Source: Prevotella sp.
Lineage (GTDB): Bacteria; Bacteroidota; Bacteroidia; Bacteroidales; Bacteroidaceae
Length of the DNA stretch: 17,884 nucleotides
NCBI GenBank assembly: GCA_017430675.1
Contig: JAFRMM010000143.1
Coordinates: forward strand, 1-17,884
Reading direction: 5' to 3'
In this document: positions 1-8,534 of the stretch, one piece after another
How positions within the stretch are numbered: the stretch's first letter is position 1
Layout: every line of letters starts with the position of its first letter
Notes under the pieces: generated by a model
The model's input: only the letters and a program-made list of their open reading frames with translations
Databases searched by the model: none
What the model was told of the DNA's origin: nothing
Made by a program: the position numbers and the translations under genes

Positions 1-314
1 TCATAGAAGAAACCGTTCTCAACTGCAGGTCCAAAGCCAAATTGAATGCCAGGATAAAGTTCCTGTAAGGCCTCTGCCAAGAGGTGTGCACTGGTGTGCC
101 AGAAGGTATGCTTACCCTGCTCATCGTCAAACTTGTAGAGTTCAATCTTAGCATCCTCATTGATAGGACGATTCAACTCTACGGTCTCTCCGTTGACTCC
201 GCAACTTACAACGCTGCGCGCAAGAGCCGGAGAGATGCTCTCTGCAATCTGAAAACCAGTCACGCCCTGCTCATACGAACGAACAGATCCGTCTGGGAAA
301 GTAATGTTGATCAT
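1..314 (-). CDS. thrS: Threonine--tRNA ligase, N-terminal part (gene runs off the window)
   Basis: Threonyl-tRNA synthetase charges tRNA-Thr in the cytoplasm. Only the first 104 codons are present; the rest lies beyond base 1. The protein begins [20 protein letters not shown], a typical TGS domain (about residues 1-60). It continues into the start of the second N-terminal (editing) domain, where HTSAH at residues 73-77 gives the HxxxH zinc motif, followed by a conserved [10 protein letters not shown] stretch. The start ATG is at 312-314 and fits the family start. The gene follows the CotH gene on the same strand, but a strong promoter at 348-379 lies between them, so thrS is probably transcribed at least partly on its own. 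In Bacteroidales this gene commonly follows ruvX-def-TPR, which fits the neighbours here. The identification is very sure. Confidence 0.96.
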   Translation of the reverse strand, partial: MINITFPDGSVRSYEQGVTGFQIAESISPALARSVVSCGVNGETVELNRPINEDAKIELYKFDDEQGKHTFWHTSAHLLAEALQELYPGIQFGFGPAVENGFFY

Positions 315-347
315 ATCTACAATATATGTTTGAGTTTAAAACGGCTG

Positions 348-379
348 CAAAGTTACTGCAAATCGAGCATAATACCAAA
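348..379 (-). promoter_or_regulatory. Bacteroidetes-type promoter of thrS
   Basis: Read on the minus strand, TAACTTTG (348-355) matches the -7 consensus TAnnTTTG. A TTTG (376-379) lies 20 bases upstream as the -33 element. It stands 34 bases before the thrS ATG and downstream of the CotH stop codon at 403. Confidence 0.75.
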
Positions 380-402
380 TTTTCCCCTTACTTTTTCACC
401 TT

Positions 403-2253
403 TCACTTTTTCATGATCTTCCTCGCGGACTGACCCTGACGGACAATATAGATACCAGGTCTCAGCCCATCCAGGGCAGATCCACACGCCTGTCCTGAGA
501 GCGTATAGACCTCATAGGGCAGACTGAGATCAACATCCACTTCCTCAATGCCACTGGGCACGTAGGTGTAGTCCAACTTCCGGTCCATCCATGCCAGACG
601 CTCCTTCATAAACCGTCTGACGTTCTGTACCTCTGCCTGATAACTGCCCCAGGCCTTCGGATTCATGTGGACTTTCGTGTTCAGAATGGGCCAGCGCGTG
701 AAATTGAGACGTTGCGACTGGTCCAGCGCCGTTTCCACAGAGTCGATCCATGCCACGAGGTTATCCTCTGTCAACCCACTATGGCGCGCCTTGTCCCAGA
801 TATCGAGCATCCTCGCCTTCGCATCGGCATTATAGATCACAACCTTGTTGGCAAACGTCTTCATATTCCCCGTACAACTACCGCCACTGCGATAGACGTA
901 GTCGGTTTTGTCACAGACGGGATAGGTGCGGTAATCGTTGTCGAAGGCAATGTCGAAGTCCCAGACGGGCCCCGTATAGACCATTTCGTCGTCTCGCTCC
1001 TTGTACATAAAGACACTCCAGTAGGTATCCGTGTTGCCCGAGAGTTCTCCCACGAGGAAATGGCGCAGGAAAGTGTTCATGTCAAGATATGTGTCCTGGT
1101 TCACCTCCAACTTGTTGAAATACGCCTTGATATAGTCACGCTGGCGGGTGGTGATAGAGTCCTCGTCGGGCGATTTGATGGTGACGGGATTGCCGTTGGT
1201 GGAGCGGAACCACGACTTCTCCTGATCTGCATAGGCATCGACCTCGAAAAAATAGCCGCCCGTCAGTGCCGTCCCCTCATTATCCTCTGGGGTCATCTCC
1301 GTGATCTCCACGCGACCCTTATGCACCTGCACCTGGTCACAAAGTTGGTAGCAGCCCTTGTACTCGCCATTGAGCAGCACATCGACGGCCGTTCCATAGG
1401 GCGTATAGGGCATACCCAGGCGACGACTCAGTTCGAAGGCCAACAGGTTACGCATCAACGTCTTGTCACCATAGTTATTGATGAGCGTCCATTTTCTGGC
1501 CTTGGCAGGGGCATCGAGCACATGCTGTTTCTTATCGAACTTGATGCGATAGGGCTTCTTGTCGAAGCCGCGGGAGTAATTGCCACGCTCACGAACAGAT
1601 CCTGGTTCAGAAAGGAGTTTCGTACCGTTGTCTGAGATAATAGTCAGTTGGGAGACGATCTCATGTACTTTGTCGTATGGAATGGCATTGTCCTGCGTAT
1701 GGATGCTGACCGTAGGGAGATTGGTGATCTGATACAGATGACTGTCATCCCCCACCCCTTCATGGCCGTAGAACTCCAGTTCCGCAACATTACAACGGGC
1801 ATCGGAAGGGCCGATGAATCGTACATAACGGAACCCCCGCGAACAATCGACATCCGCATAGTCCATCCGTCCGATCTTGCCTTTCTCCGTGATGACATAA
1901 AGAGGTAGCGCATCCATGAAATCCGCCCTATTGGCACCCTCGAAGACACCTAAGAGTACTCGCTTCTCGCCCTGACTGTCGTTACGCGGCGACCATCCCA
2001 CACGGGTGATCACATAGGCACTGCCCAAGTCGAGTCCTACCCACGTATAACTCCTGTCATACGAGGCGAAAAAGGTGCTGAGATCCCCGTCAAAGGCATC
2101 CTTGCAGGTGTTAATCTCAGTGGTTCTGCCACTGGTGTCGTAATCCACGGAGACGGGCGTGCCGATGACGGTTCCTGTAAGCAGGTCATCAGCAGAGATG
2201 ATCTGGATAAGGACCATCGACAGCGTCAGCAGCAGCAGTCTGGGGTGTCTCAT
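403..2253 (-). CDS. CotH-family protein with discoidin-like N-terminus and C-terminal sorting tail
   Basis: Secreted protein of about 616 residues. A hydrophobic signal peptide (MRHPRLLLLTLSMVLIQIIS) leads into a discoidin / F5/8 type C-like domain (about 25-165; features DGDLSTFF, VGLDLGSAYVITRVGW, YVRFIG). A CotH kinase-like domain follows (about 180-565; RGNYSR near 225, KPYRIKFDKK, WTLINNYGDKTLMRN near 257-271, GPVWDFDIAFDN near 430-441). CotH proteins are atypical protein kinases known from spore coats; the role in Bacteroidetes is not settled. The last 37 residues (YEVYTLSGQ...GIYIVRQG...KIMKK) resemble the type IX secretion sorting tail, so a cell-surface location is inferred. The gene follows the TPR gene directly. 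ATG 2253 lies 2 bases after the TPR stop; a GTG at 2259 overlapping that stop is the alternative start. It sits between the TPR gene and thrS, which are neighbours in many relatives as I recall. Confidence 0.85.
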   Translation of the reverse strand: MRHPRLLLLTLSMVLIQIISADDLLTGTVIGTPVSVDYDTSGRTTEINTCKDAFDGDLSTFFASYDRSYTWVGLDLGSAYVITRVGWSPRNDSQGEKRVLLGVFEGANRADFMDALPLYVITEKGKIGRMDYADVDCSRGFRYVRFIGPSDARCNVAELEFYGHEGVGDDSHLYQITNLPTVSIHTQDNAIPYDKVHEIVSQLTIISDNGTKLLSEPGSVRERGNYSRGFDKKPYRIKFDKKQHVLDAPAKARKWTLINNYGDKTLMRNLLAFELSRRLGMPYTPYGTAVDVLLNGEYKGCYQLCDQVQVHKGRVEITEMTPEDNEGTALTGGYFFEVDAYADQEKSWFRSTNGNPVTIKSPDEDSITTRQRDYIKAYFNKLEVNQDTYLDMNTFLRHFLVGELSGNTDTYWSVFMYKERDDEMVYTGPVWDFDIAFDNDYRTYPVCDKTDYVYRSGGSCTGNMKTFANKVVIYNADAKARMLDIWDKARHSGLTEDNLVAWIDSVETALDQSQRLNFTRWPILNTKVHMNPKAWGSYQAEVQNVRRFMKERLAWMDRKLDYTYVPSGIEEVDVDLSLPYEVYTLSGQACGSALDGLRPGIYIVRQGQSARKIMKK

Positions 2254-2255
2254 GA

Positions 2256-4205
2256 TCACTGGTACTTCTTGATTACACTATAGGCCTGATAGAGTCCCAG
2301 TTCACCAGCCTTGCTGAGGTCAGCGATGCCCTCGGCGGTCTTCTTGGCATAAATACGAACCAGACCTCTGTTGAAATAGGCCTCCGCGAGATCCTGCTCG
2401 ATGGCTATGGCCCGACTATAGTCGTCGATGGCACGCTGGTAGTCGTTGCGCATGGCATAGAGATTGCCGCGGTCATAATAGAGGAAGGCATTCTGCGGTG
2501 CCAACCGGATGGCATCAGAGAGATCCCCCAACACATTGGCCGACTGCAACTCGACATTCGTTCCCTGCGAGGCATTGAACTCATTGATCTTCGCCTGACA
2601 GACGGCTCTTTGCCAATAGGCTAAAGAAGACGTAGAGTCGATCTGCAGGTAGATGCTCAGGTCGTCGATGGCATTGTCGAAATTCTGGATCGAACAATAG
2701 GCCACAGCCCTCAGCAGGAGGTTTGACTTCACATCGACAGTGGTCTTCGTCGTCTCAATCACATGACTCAGCGAATCGATATAGGCGAAGGTCTGTTTCA
2801 TATCTTGTTCACCCAACTTGGTCTGGTCACACGACACATAGATCTGACGAGCCTTCGAGATTTGGTTAAACGTCTCCACACTCCGCTCGTAAGGGATATC
2901 CCGCTTCACCTCACTGAAGGGTCGGGCGAACGTCAGCCCATACATCGGCAGGTAGTTCATCTCGGCCTTACGGTTCTGTACCCTACCCCTATAGTCGCTC
3001 TGGTACTCATGCTCCACCTCCTGTTCATCGGCCACCACGAGTTGGTTGTATTTCTCCAGATCCTCGTCACTGCGCTTACGCATCTGACGCTGTTTCTGGG
3101 TCATCTTGGGCTGTTTGCCATAACGCTTGTCGATCTGGGCTTTCAGGATGCGGAACTCATCCAGTTCAGCCTGTTTAGTGTTGCCCAGACGACGGTAGCA
3201 GGAGGCACGATGCTCCAGGCCGAACCAGAAGTTGGGATATTCCTCGATAACCTTCGAATAGTCGCGGATAGCAGCACGGAGATTACCAGTCTGCTCCAAC
3301 AAGAGCGCACGGTTGAAGAGCGCCATCAGGTTGTCGGGCTCCAGTTTCAACACAAAGTCAAAGTCTTCGATACCGCGGTTGTCATCACCCACCTGGGCAC
3401 GCAGCAATCCTCTGTTATAGTGGCCGAGGAAATTGTTAGGATCGAGGTCGAGCGCCGTGTCATAGTCAGCCATCGCCCCTCGCAGATTGTTCTGGTTATA
3501 GCGCGCCAGAGCCCTGTTGATATAGTTTCCAGGGTGTTTGGGCAATAGATGGATACTCTTGGTGAGGTATTCCTCGCCCTCCTTCCACTCCTGTGCAGCC
3601 AGACTGATCAAAGCGCGTTCTGCCCAGATACCACCGTCGTAAGGATCGAGTTCCAGACTCTTATCCAACGACTGCACAGCCTTCACGGTATCCTCCTGCA
3701 ACAGATAGACCTCTGCCTGCATGGCATAGGCACGGGCATATTTCGACCAGTGCGTGGTCATCGAGTCAATCTCTGCCAGGGCACGGTCATAGTTCTTATC
3801 CTGAATCAGACAGAGGATACGGTTATGCCACAGACCCTGATTCTCAGGATCATAGCGCAGGGCCTTGTCATAGTCCAGTACAGCCTCGGAAAACTTCTTC
3901 TGGCTGATGCGGCAGAGACCGCGCAACTCATAGGCACTCACCACATAGGGATTGCGCTCAATGGCCTCCGTGCAATCATTCTCTGCCCCACGGTAATCAT
4001 CAAGGTAATACTTGGCCACGCCACGGAAGAACCACGGTTCATAGAGCCATGGCTTCTGACTGATGGCCTGATTGAAATACTGGATAGAGAGGACATAGTC
4101 CTCATAATACAAAGCCGATCGTCCTATCATCACCAGACGATCGGTATTAAACTGGGCACTTGCCAGTACAGGCCAAACGATCAAAAGATATAAAATGCGC
4201 CGCAT
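2256..4205 (-). CDS. Exported tetratricopeptide-repeat protein
   Basis: A protein of about 649 residues starting MRRILYLLIVWPVLASA, a signal peptide probably cleaved before QFNTDRL. About eight TPR units fill roughly residues 20-350 (for example FSEAVLDYDKALRYDP, LRGAMADYDTALDLDPNN). A charged linker rich in Lys, Arg, Glu and Gln follows (about 355-430). Three or four more TPR units make up the C-terminus (for example YQRAIDDYSRAIAIEQ). TPR arrays are protein-binding scaffolds; the partner is not visible, and a periplasmic or outer-membrane-associated role is inferred. The ORF is open further upstream, but ATG 4205 begins the signal peptide and stands 2 bases after the def stop, so that start was chosen. 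Downstream, the CotH gene begins at the stop codon. Bacteroidales genomes commonly have such a TPR protein between def and thrS. Confidence 0.88.
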   Translation of the reverse strand: MRRILYLLIVWPVLASAQFNTDRLVMIGRSALYYEDYVLSIQYFNQAISQKPWLYEPWFFRGVAKYYLDDYRGAENDCTEAIERNPYVVSAYELRGLCRISQKKFSEAVLDYDKALRYDPENQGLWHNRILCLIQDKNYDRALAEIDSMTTHWSKYARAYAMQAEVYLLQEDTVKAVQSLDKSLELDPYDGGIWAERALISLAAQEWKEGEEYLTKSIHLLPKHPGNYINRALARYNQNNLRGAMADYDTALDLDPNNFLGHYNRGLLRAQVGDDNRGIEDFDFVLKLEPDNLMALFNRALLLEQTGNLRAAIRDYSKVIEEYPNFWFGLEHRASCYRRLGNTKQAELDEFRILKAQIDKRYGKQPKMTQKQRQMRKRSDEDLEKYNQLVVADEQEVEHEYQSDYRGRVQNRKAEMNYLPMYGLTFARPFSEVKRDIPYERSVETFNQISKARQIYVSCDQTKLGEQDMKQTFAYIDSLSHVIETTKTTVDVKSNLLLRAVAYCSIQNFDNAIDDLSIYLQIDSTSSLAYWQRAVCQAKINEFNASQGTNVELQSANVLGDLSDAIRLAPQNAFLYYDRGNLYAMRNDYQRAIDDYSRAIAIEQDLAEAYFNRGLVRIYAKKTAEGIADLSKAGELGLYQAYSVIKKYQ

Positions 4206-4207
4206 TT

Positions 4208-4768
4208 CTATCTCTTCACAGGTTTGGTCTTGTACCCACAACGGTATCTTCCCTCTGTGAGGGCTCTGAGTTTGTTCTTGATCAACTGTTTACGCAAGGG
4301 AGAGATCCTATCCACAAACATCTTCCCGTCCAGGTGGTCAAACTCATGCTGCATCACACGGGCCAGATAACCTTCGATCCACTCGTCATGATGCTCAAAC
4401 TGTTCATCATCCCACTCAACATGAATCCGCGCGGGCCTCACCACCTTCTCATGGATGGCAGGCAACGACAGGCAACCCTCCTCAGAAGTGTCAGTAGTCT
4501 CCTCGTCGTACTCAATGATATGGGGATTGATATAGACATTCCTAAAGCCCTTATATTCAGGCAAATCCTCCGACAGTACATCCAGGTCGATTACCGACAG
4601 GCGGATGGCCTTGCCAATCTGAGGGGCTGCCAGACCAATACCATCACTCTCTGCGAGGGTCTCCCACATATCGGCAATAAGTTCCTTCAACTGGGGATAG
4701 TCGGGGGTGATATCCTCCGCCACTTTCCTCAGCACCGGCTGTCCATATATATAAATAGGTAGAATCAT
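4208..4768 (-). CDS. def: Peptide deformylase
   Basis: Removes the N-formyl group from the initiator Met of nascent proteins in the cytoplasm. The product has 186 residues, a normal length, and all three family motifs: GIGLAAPQ (43-50), EEGCLSLP (96-103, with the metal-binding Cys99) and QHEFDHLDG (140-148, with His141, catalytic Glu142 and His145). The first residues, [14 protein letters not shown], are typical for Bacteroidetes. The start codon overlaps the ruvX stop by four bases (ATGA), and the stop lies 2 bases before the TPR gene start, so translation along this operon is probably coupled. Identification is certain from the motifs. Confidence 0.98.
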   Translation of the reverse strand: MILPIYIYGQPVLRKVAEDITPDYPQLKELIADMWETLAESDGIGLAAPQIGKAIRLSVIDLDVLSEDLPEYKGFRNVYINPHIIEYDEETTDTSEEGCLSLPAIHEKVVRPARIHVEWDDEQFEHHDEWIEGYLARVMQHEFDHLDGKMFVDRISPLRKQLIKNKLRALTEGRYRCGYKTKPVKR

Positions 4769-5178
4769 TTTCTGCTTCTTAAGTAGTCTTCCAAAATTAT
4801 CGTTGCACTAATCTCATCCACCAAAGCCTTATCCTGACGGGCTTTTTTCTTCAAGCCCCCGTCGATTATAGCCTGATGAGCCAGCACGGAGGTGAACCGC
4901 TCATCGAAATATTCGATAGGCACATCGGGACAAGCCTTCCTCCAACGGTTCACAAACTGCTGCACCCTGGCTAAGTTCTCACTGGGCTGACCATTGGTCT
5001 GCTTGGGCTCACCGATGATGATACGCTCCACAGGCTCTTTGGCCAGATAGGCTTTTAGCCAGTCAAATAGTTCCGATGTAGAAACAGTCGCCAACCCACC
5101 TGCGATAATCTGCAGAGGGTCGGTGACTGCCAGTCCGGTACGTTTCTGTCCGTAGTCGATGGAAAGAATCCTCGCCAA
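4765..5178 (-). CDS. ruvX: YqgF/RuvX-type pre-16S rRNA nuclease (putative Holliday junction resolvase)
   Basis: A 137-residue member of the RNase H-like YqgF family, which matures the 5' end of 16S rRNA and was earlier called a Holliday junction resolvase. Visible hallmarks: [17 protein letters not shown] at the N-terminus with catalytic Asp8, the [14 protein letters not shown] loop (about 54-67), YFDERFTS (90-97) with an acidic pair, and [14 protein letters not shown] (120-132) with the last acidic residue, Asp121. Length is typical. It overlaps def by four bases and starts 9 bases after the SPOR-lipoprotein stop, so it is the second gene of a minus-strand operon. Confidence 0.95.
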   Translation of the reverse strand: MARILSIDYGQKRTGLAVTDPLQIIAGGLATVSTSELFDWLKAYLAKEPVERIIIGEPKQTNGQPSENLARVQQFVNRWRKACPDVPIEYFDERFTSVLAHQAIIDGGLKKKARQDKALVDEISATIILEDYLRSRK

Positions 5179-5187
5179 CTCGCTCGC

Positions 5188-5682
5188 TTATTGGGCGCTG
5201 TAGAGCAGCCAGGCATCGGGATAGGTCTCACGCAACTGGTCACGGCTGGACACTGCAGAGCCCTTGTCAGCAAACGTGGTGGCTACCACACGGTACATAT
5301 TCTTATCCTCGTTCTTTACGATCTGTGCATCATAGCCGGCAGCCTTCAGACGCTGCTGCAATCCTTCAGCATTGGAGATCAGGCCGAACGAGCCAACAAT
5401 CACACTGAACTCCTTCAGGCCAGAGCCGCTTATCAGCGACACGCTCTCCTGACGGACAGAGATATTGTCGAGATTGTCAACCACACGTGTTTCTGTGGCG
5501 GGCTTTGCCTCCACAGGAGCCACCACGGCGGCATTATCCGCCCCAGGAGTAGTCTGCTCGGTGGCAGTGTCATACTGCTTTGCCTTCTCGTACGCCTTCT
5601 TATAGGCACTCTCACTTGACTTACAACTTGTAAAAGCCATGGCTGCGCATAAACCTACGCAAATAAGGGTCGTTTTTTTCAT
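5188..5682 (-). CDS. SPOR-domain lipoprotein
   Basis: A 164-residue protein. MKKTTLICVGLCAAMAFTSC is a lipoprotein signal with the lipidated Cys at position 20. A low-complexity linker rich in Ala, Thr and Glu (about 21-85) leads to a SPOR domain (about 88-164; FSVIVGSFGLISNAEGLQQR, YRVVATTFADKGSA). SPOR domains bind denuded peptidoglycan glycan strands, often at the division septum, so an envelope or division role anchored to a membrane is likely. It is the first gene of the operon leading to ruvX, def, the TPR protein and the CotH protein, and is divergent from the YtxH operon with 216 bases between the start codons. Confidence 0.9.
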   Translation of the reverse strand: MKKTTLICVGLCAAMAFTSCKSSESAYKKAYEKAKQYDTATEQTTPGADNAAVVAPVEAKPATETRVVDNLDNISVRQESVSLISGSGLKEFSVIVGSFGLISNAEGLQQRLKAAGYDAQIVKNEDKNMYRVVATTFADKGSAVSSRDQLRETYPDAWLLYSAQ

Positions 5683-5726
5683 TTGATGTTATTATTTAAT
5701 AATTTGTTAATGCAATAATTTGGATG

Positions 5727-5755
5727 CGAAATTACAAAATATCACGCAAAAGCAA
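5727..5755 (-). promoter_or_regulatory. Possible promoter of the SPOR-ruvX-def-TPR-CotH operon
   Basis: On the minus strand TAATTTCG (5727-5734) is one base from TAnnTTTG, with TTG (5753-5755) 18 bases upstream. It is the best candidate I find ahead of the SPOR gene, but both the spacing and the -7 element are slightly off consensus. Confidence 0.4.
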
Positions 5756-5824
5756 GCGAAAATGGCACATAAAGTTTGTTAAATCGGGGAAAACACAACT
5801 TTTTAACAAAAAAAGTGACAGTTT

Positions 5825-5857
5825 TTTGCATTCCAAAGGAAAAGTTTTGTATTTTTG
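5825..5857 (+). promoter_or_regulatory. Bacteroidetes-type promoter of the YtxH-holin operon
   Basis: TTTG (5825-5828), a 21-base spacer, then TATTTTTG (5850-5857), which matches TAnnTTTG. The first ATG of the operon lies about 41 bases downstream. The divergent region 5683-5898 otherwise shows only AT-rich DNA with no further gene. Confidence 0.65.
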
Positions 5858-5898
5858 CAGGATAGAAACTCATTATTCATTAATAAAACGAATCATTT

Positions 5899-6111
5899 AT
5901 GAAAAGTTTAGGTTACTTAAGCGCCTTCTTAGGTGGCGCAATTGCCGGCACGGCTCTAGGTATTCTGATGGCTCCCGAGAAGGGTCAGGACACCCGTGTG
6001 AAGATCACAGATGCAGTGGAAGACTTCCTGAAGAAGCCCAACATCAAACTCAGCCGTAAAGAGGTGGTGGATTTGGTAGATGACATCCAGGACGCTGCTG
6101 AGGAGGAATAA
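5899..6111 (+). CDS. YtxH-domain small membrane-associated protein
   Basis: A 70-residue protein with an N-terminal glycine-rich hydrophobic segment (LGYLSAFLGGAIAGTALGIL, about residues 4-23) followed at once by MAPEKGQDTR and a charged helical tail. This is the layout of YtxH-family proteins, known from stress regulons of Firmicutes and widespread in Bacteroidetes; the molecular role is unclear. It is the first gene of a three-gene plus-strand operon with the holin-like and 94-residue proteins. Its last codons form AGGAGG (6101-6106), placed 6 bases before the next ATG, which could serve as an unusually strong ribosome binding site for the next gene. Confidence 0.85.
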   Translation: MKSLGYLSAFLGGAIAGTALGILMAPEKGQDTRVKITDAVEDFLKKPNIKLSRKEVVDLVDDIQDAAEEE

Positions 6112-6112
6112 G

Positions 6113-6463
6113 ATGCTTTCCAGCGACAAGAACGTTGAGACGTTTGACCAACTGATTGAGGTGCTGAAACATTACCTCGGGCTTCAGACGGAATATGTGA
6201 AACTCGACGTAGTGGACAAGGTAGTACGCCTATTGACGGCGGCTGCCTTGGCCATCTTTTTCTTCTTCATCATCATCGCAGTCCTGATGTTCTTCGCCTT
6301 TGCCTTCGCCTTCTGGTTGGCATCCTATATGGGTACAGCCCTGGCCTTCTTCATCGTAGCCCTGATCCATCTCCTTCTCTTCTTCGTGGTTTTCCACTTC
6401 CGCAAGACATGGATCCAGAAGCCCCTTGTCCGCTTCCTCGCTACCCTCTTCCTGAGCAAGTAA
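6113..6463 (+). CDS. Holin-like / phage holin superfamily III-type membrane protein
   Basis: A 116-residue protein with an amphipathic N-terminus (about 1-38) and two adjacent membrane segments (about 39-70, rich in Phe, Ile and Ala; and 73-95), then a short basic tail (FRKTWIQKPLVRFL). This matches the proteins annotated as phage holin family in Bacteroidetes. They are usually chromosomal, next to a YtxH gene, and not part of a prophage; no phage gene is seen here. The ORF is open 33 bases upstream, but ATG 6113 lies one base after the YtxH stop and behind an AGGAGG, so it is the likely start. An envelope-stress or membrane role is inferred only. Confidence 0.8.
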   Translation: MLSSDKNVETFDQLIEVLKHYLGLQTEYVKLDVVDKVVRLLTAAALAIFFFFIIIAVLMFFAFAFAFWLASYMGTALAFFIVALIHLLLFFVVFHFRKTWIQKPLVRFLATLFLSK

Positions 6464-6486
6464 TGTTTCATCTTTAATCTTAACTC

Positions 6487-6771
6487 ATGTTGCCCGTCCA
6501 AAAGCCCATCAGAGAATATCGTACGTTGGAAGAGATTCGCCAGCGCAAGGATGAACTGCTCAATGATATCCAGCAAGACAATACACAGTTCTCCAAACTT
6601 TGGAATCAGGTGTTTCTCAAACGGGATGAGAACTCTAAGACCGACTATATTGCTGGTCTGGTGAGCAACAGCATCGTGGCAGTGGATACGTTCCTGCTCA
6701 TCCGCAAACTCTTCAAGAGTTACGGCTCTCTTTTCGGCTTCCACTCCCAAAAGAAAAAGAAGCGCAAGTAA
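6487..6771 (+). CDS. Conserved hypothetical protein, third gene of the YtxH operon
   Basis: A 94-residue protein of unknown function. Charged helices (about 8-50, for example YRTLEEIRQRKDELLNDIQQ) precede a moderately hydrophobic segment (about 56-75, AGLVSNSIVAVDTFLLIRKL). The end is strongly basic, with a run of Lys and Arg. It starts 23 bases after the holin-like gene on the same strand and is probably co-transcribed; I recall similar small proteins beside YtxH/holin-like pairs in Bacteroidales. The hydrophobic segment is too polar to call a membrane helix with confidence. The stop lies 3 bases from the stop of the convergent metallo-hydrolase gene. Confidence 0.75.
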   Translation: MLPVQKPIREYRTLEEIRQRKDELLNDIQQDNTQFSKLWNQVFLKRDENSKTDYIAGLVSNSIVAVDTFLLIRKLFKSYGSLFGFHSQKKKKRK

Positions 6772-6774
6772 TAA

Positions 6775-7536
6775 TTACAGGATGACTTCCTGCCCGTCGT
6801 AGGCCAGTTGGATACCAGCAGGAAGTTGCTGATTCACTTGGGCATGAAGCCCCACATCATGACAGACATGGATGATGTAGGTCTGCTTGGCTCCCACCCT
6901 GCGGGAAAAGGCGATGGCATCATCCATAAGTTGATGGGAATGATGGGGCTTCGTAAAGCGCAGGGCATTCACCACAAGGACGTCTGTCCCCTCCAGATAT
7001 TTCAGTTCCTCATCAGCGATGGTTTTCATATCCGTGATATAGGCAAGGGGTCCGATCCTATAGCCTAAGATGGGCAGTTTCCCGTGCATCACCTCGATGG
7101 GCATGATGTCCAGGTCCCCGATAGTCAGAGGCTCATGGGCGTGGATCTCATGGAGTCCGATGGCAGGTACACCTGGATATCTGTTTTCTGCAAAGCAATA
7201 GGGCAACATCTCCAGCATCCCCTTGCGAGCGATGGGATCGGCATAGACGTTGATCTCACCAAACTGACAATAGGGACGGATATCATCCATTCCTCCCACA
7301 TGATCGTAATGGCTGTGGGTGATCAGGATACCGTCGATCTTACGGAAGGGTTGTGGCAGGATCTGCTGACGGAAATCAGGGCCACAGTCGATGAGCAGAC
7401 GGGTATTCTCCGTCTCCACCAGTACAGAACAGCGTGTACGCTTATCCTTAGGGTCCTGGCTTTGGCACACCTCGCACTGGCACCCAATGACTGGTACCCC
7501 ACAAGATGTTCCCGTGCCCAAAAAAGTCAGTTTCAT
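6775..7536 (-). CDS. PhnP-like MBL-fold metallo-hydrolase
   Basis: A 253-residue metallo-beta-lactamase-fold enzyme resembling PhnP (phosphoribosyl cyclic phosphate phosphodiesterase). It begins MKLTFLGTGTSCGVPVIGC; a Cys cluster (Cys12, 19, 21, 24) may hold a structural zinc, as in PhnP. Metal ligands are visible in THSHYDHVGG (73-81: His74, His76, Asp78, His79), His151 in EVMHGK, Asp169 in YITDM and His223. No phn genes are nearby, so a general phosphodiesterase role is safer than phosphonate use. The start overlaps the murB stop by four bases (ATGA) and it is the last gene of its operon. The exact substrate is unknown. Confidence 0.88.
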   Translation of the reverse strand: MKLTFLGTGTSCGVPVIGCQCEVCQSQDPKDKRTRCSVLVETENTRLLIDCGPDFRQQILPQPFRKIDGILITHSHYDHVGGMDDIRPYCQFGEINVYADPIARKGMLEMLPYCFAENRYPGVPAIGLHEIHAHEPLTIGDLDIMPIEVMHGKLPILGYRIGPLAYITDMKTIADEELKYLEGTDVLVVNALRFTKPHHSHQLMDDAIAFSRRVGAKQTYIIHVCHDVGLHAQVNQQLPAGIQLAYDGQEVIL

Positions 7537-8534
7537 ATCATATTCACTTCTGGATGGATTTCTATTCCAAATTTCCCTTTCACGTCCTTCTGGATGGCAT
7601 GACAGAGAGCCACGATCTCCTCACCCGTTGCCCCACCGCGATTCACCAGCACCAGAGCCTGTTTGTCGTGTACCCCAGCGCGCCCTAATGTTTTCCCCTT
7701 CCAGCCGCACTGCTCAATCATCCAACCTGCAGGAATCTTCACATGTTCAGCGTCCATCTCGTAATGGGGCATCTCAGGATATTGCGCTGCCAAGGCTTCA
7801 TAAGTCTCCCGCACTACGATGGGATTCATAAAGAAACTCCCCGCATTGCCCATCACCTTGGGATCAGGCAACTTGGCATTGCGGATGTCGATAACCGTCT
7901 CGCGCAGTTGTTGGGCGGTGGGCTCTGTGATGCCTCTGCGCTCCAGTTCCATGCGTATATTCCCATAATCCAGATGAGGATGGAACTCTCTCGACAAGGC
8001 ATAGGTCACACCTGTAATGAGGAAACGGTTTTTCCAGTCTTTCTTAAAACGGCTCTGGCGATAGGCATAGCCACAGTCCTTGGCAGGGATGATCACCACC
8101 TTACCAGTCGCAATCTCCACAGCCTCGATGCTTTCTATCAGATCCTTTGCCTCCATCCCGTATGCCCCGATATTCTGCACGGCACTGGCGCCCACATCCC
8201 CTGGGATCAGCGAGAGATTCTCCAGTCCATAGAGTCCTGCCATCAGGGATGCCTCGACGATTTCATCAAACACCTCCCCACTGCCACAGGTCATCCTGTC
8301 GTCATCAATCTGGATGCCGAGGATGTCAGACCGCACCACGATGCCGGGGTAATCCTTCGTGAGCAACAGATTACTGCCTCCACCTATTATTATATAAGGG
8401 AGATCCGCCTCCCTTAAGATCTCAGCCACCTGTTGGGCTTCCTCCACAGAAGTAAACTCAATGAACCGCTTACATTTCGCCTCAATGCCAAATGTGTTAT
8501 GCGCCTTCAGACTATAATCCCGCTCGTCCCTCAT
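7533..8534 (-). CDS. murB: UDP-N-acetylenolpyruvoylglucosamine reductase
   Basis: Cytoplasmic FAD enzyme that uses NADPH to make UDP-N-acetylmuramate for peptidoglycan. The product has about 333 residues. FAD-binding motifs are GGGSNLLL (about 51-58) and IPGDVGASAVQNIGAYG (about 110-126). The catalytic Ser sits in NAGSFFMNP (about 230-238) and the C-terminal Glu in IHPEV. The HLDYGN segment and total length fit the E. coli-like type I form. ATG 8534 overlaps the stop of the preceding lipoprotein gene (ATGA). A start 24 bases upstream is possible but would lie inside that gene, so it was not chosen. Confidence 0.97.
   Translation of the reverse strand: MRDERDYSLKAHNTFGIEAKCKRFIEFTSVEEAQQVAEILREADLPYIIIGGGSNLLLTKDYPGIVVRSDILGIQIDDDRMTCGSGEVFDEIVEASLMAGLYGLENLSLIPGDVGASAVQNIGAYGMEAKDLIESIEAVEIATGKVVIIPAKDCGYAYRQSRFKKDWKNRFLITGVTYALSREFHPHLDYGNIRMELERRGITEPTAQQLRETVIDIRNAKLPDPKVMGNAGSFFMNPIVVRETYEALAAQYPEMPHYEMDAEHVKIPAGWMIEQCGWKGKTLGRAGVHDKQALVLVNRGGATGEEIVALCHAIQKDVKGKFGIEIHPEVNMI

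Noticed and set aside
667..1635. Long plus-strand ORF opposite the CotH gene
   Set aside because: It is the antisense frame of a gene with clear domains; the translation has no recognisable family pattern.
6113..6463. Prophage lysis gene suggested by the holin-like protein
   Set aside because: No endolysin, structural or integrase gene is close, and the gene lies in a chromosomal YtxH operon of a common type.
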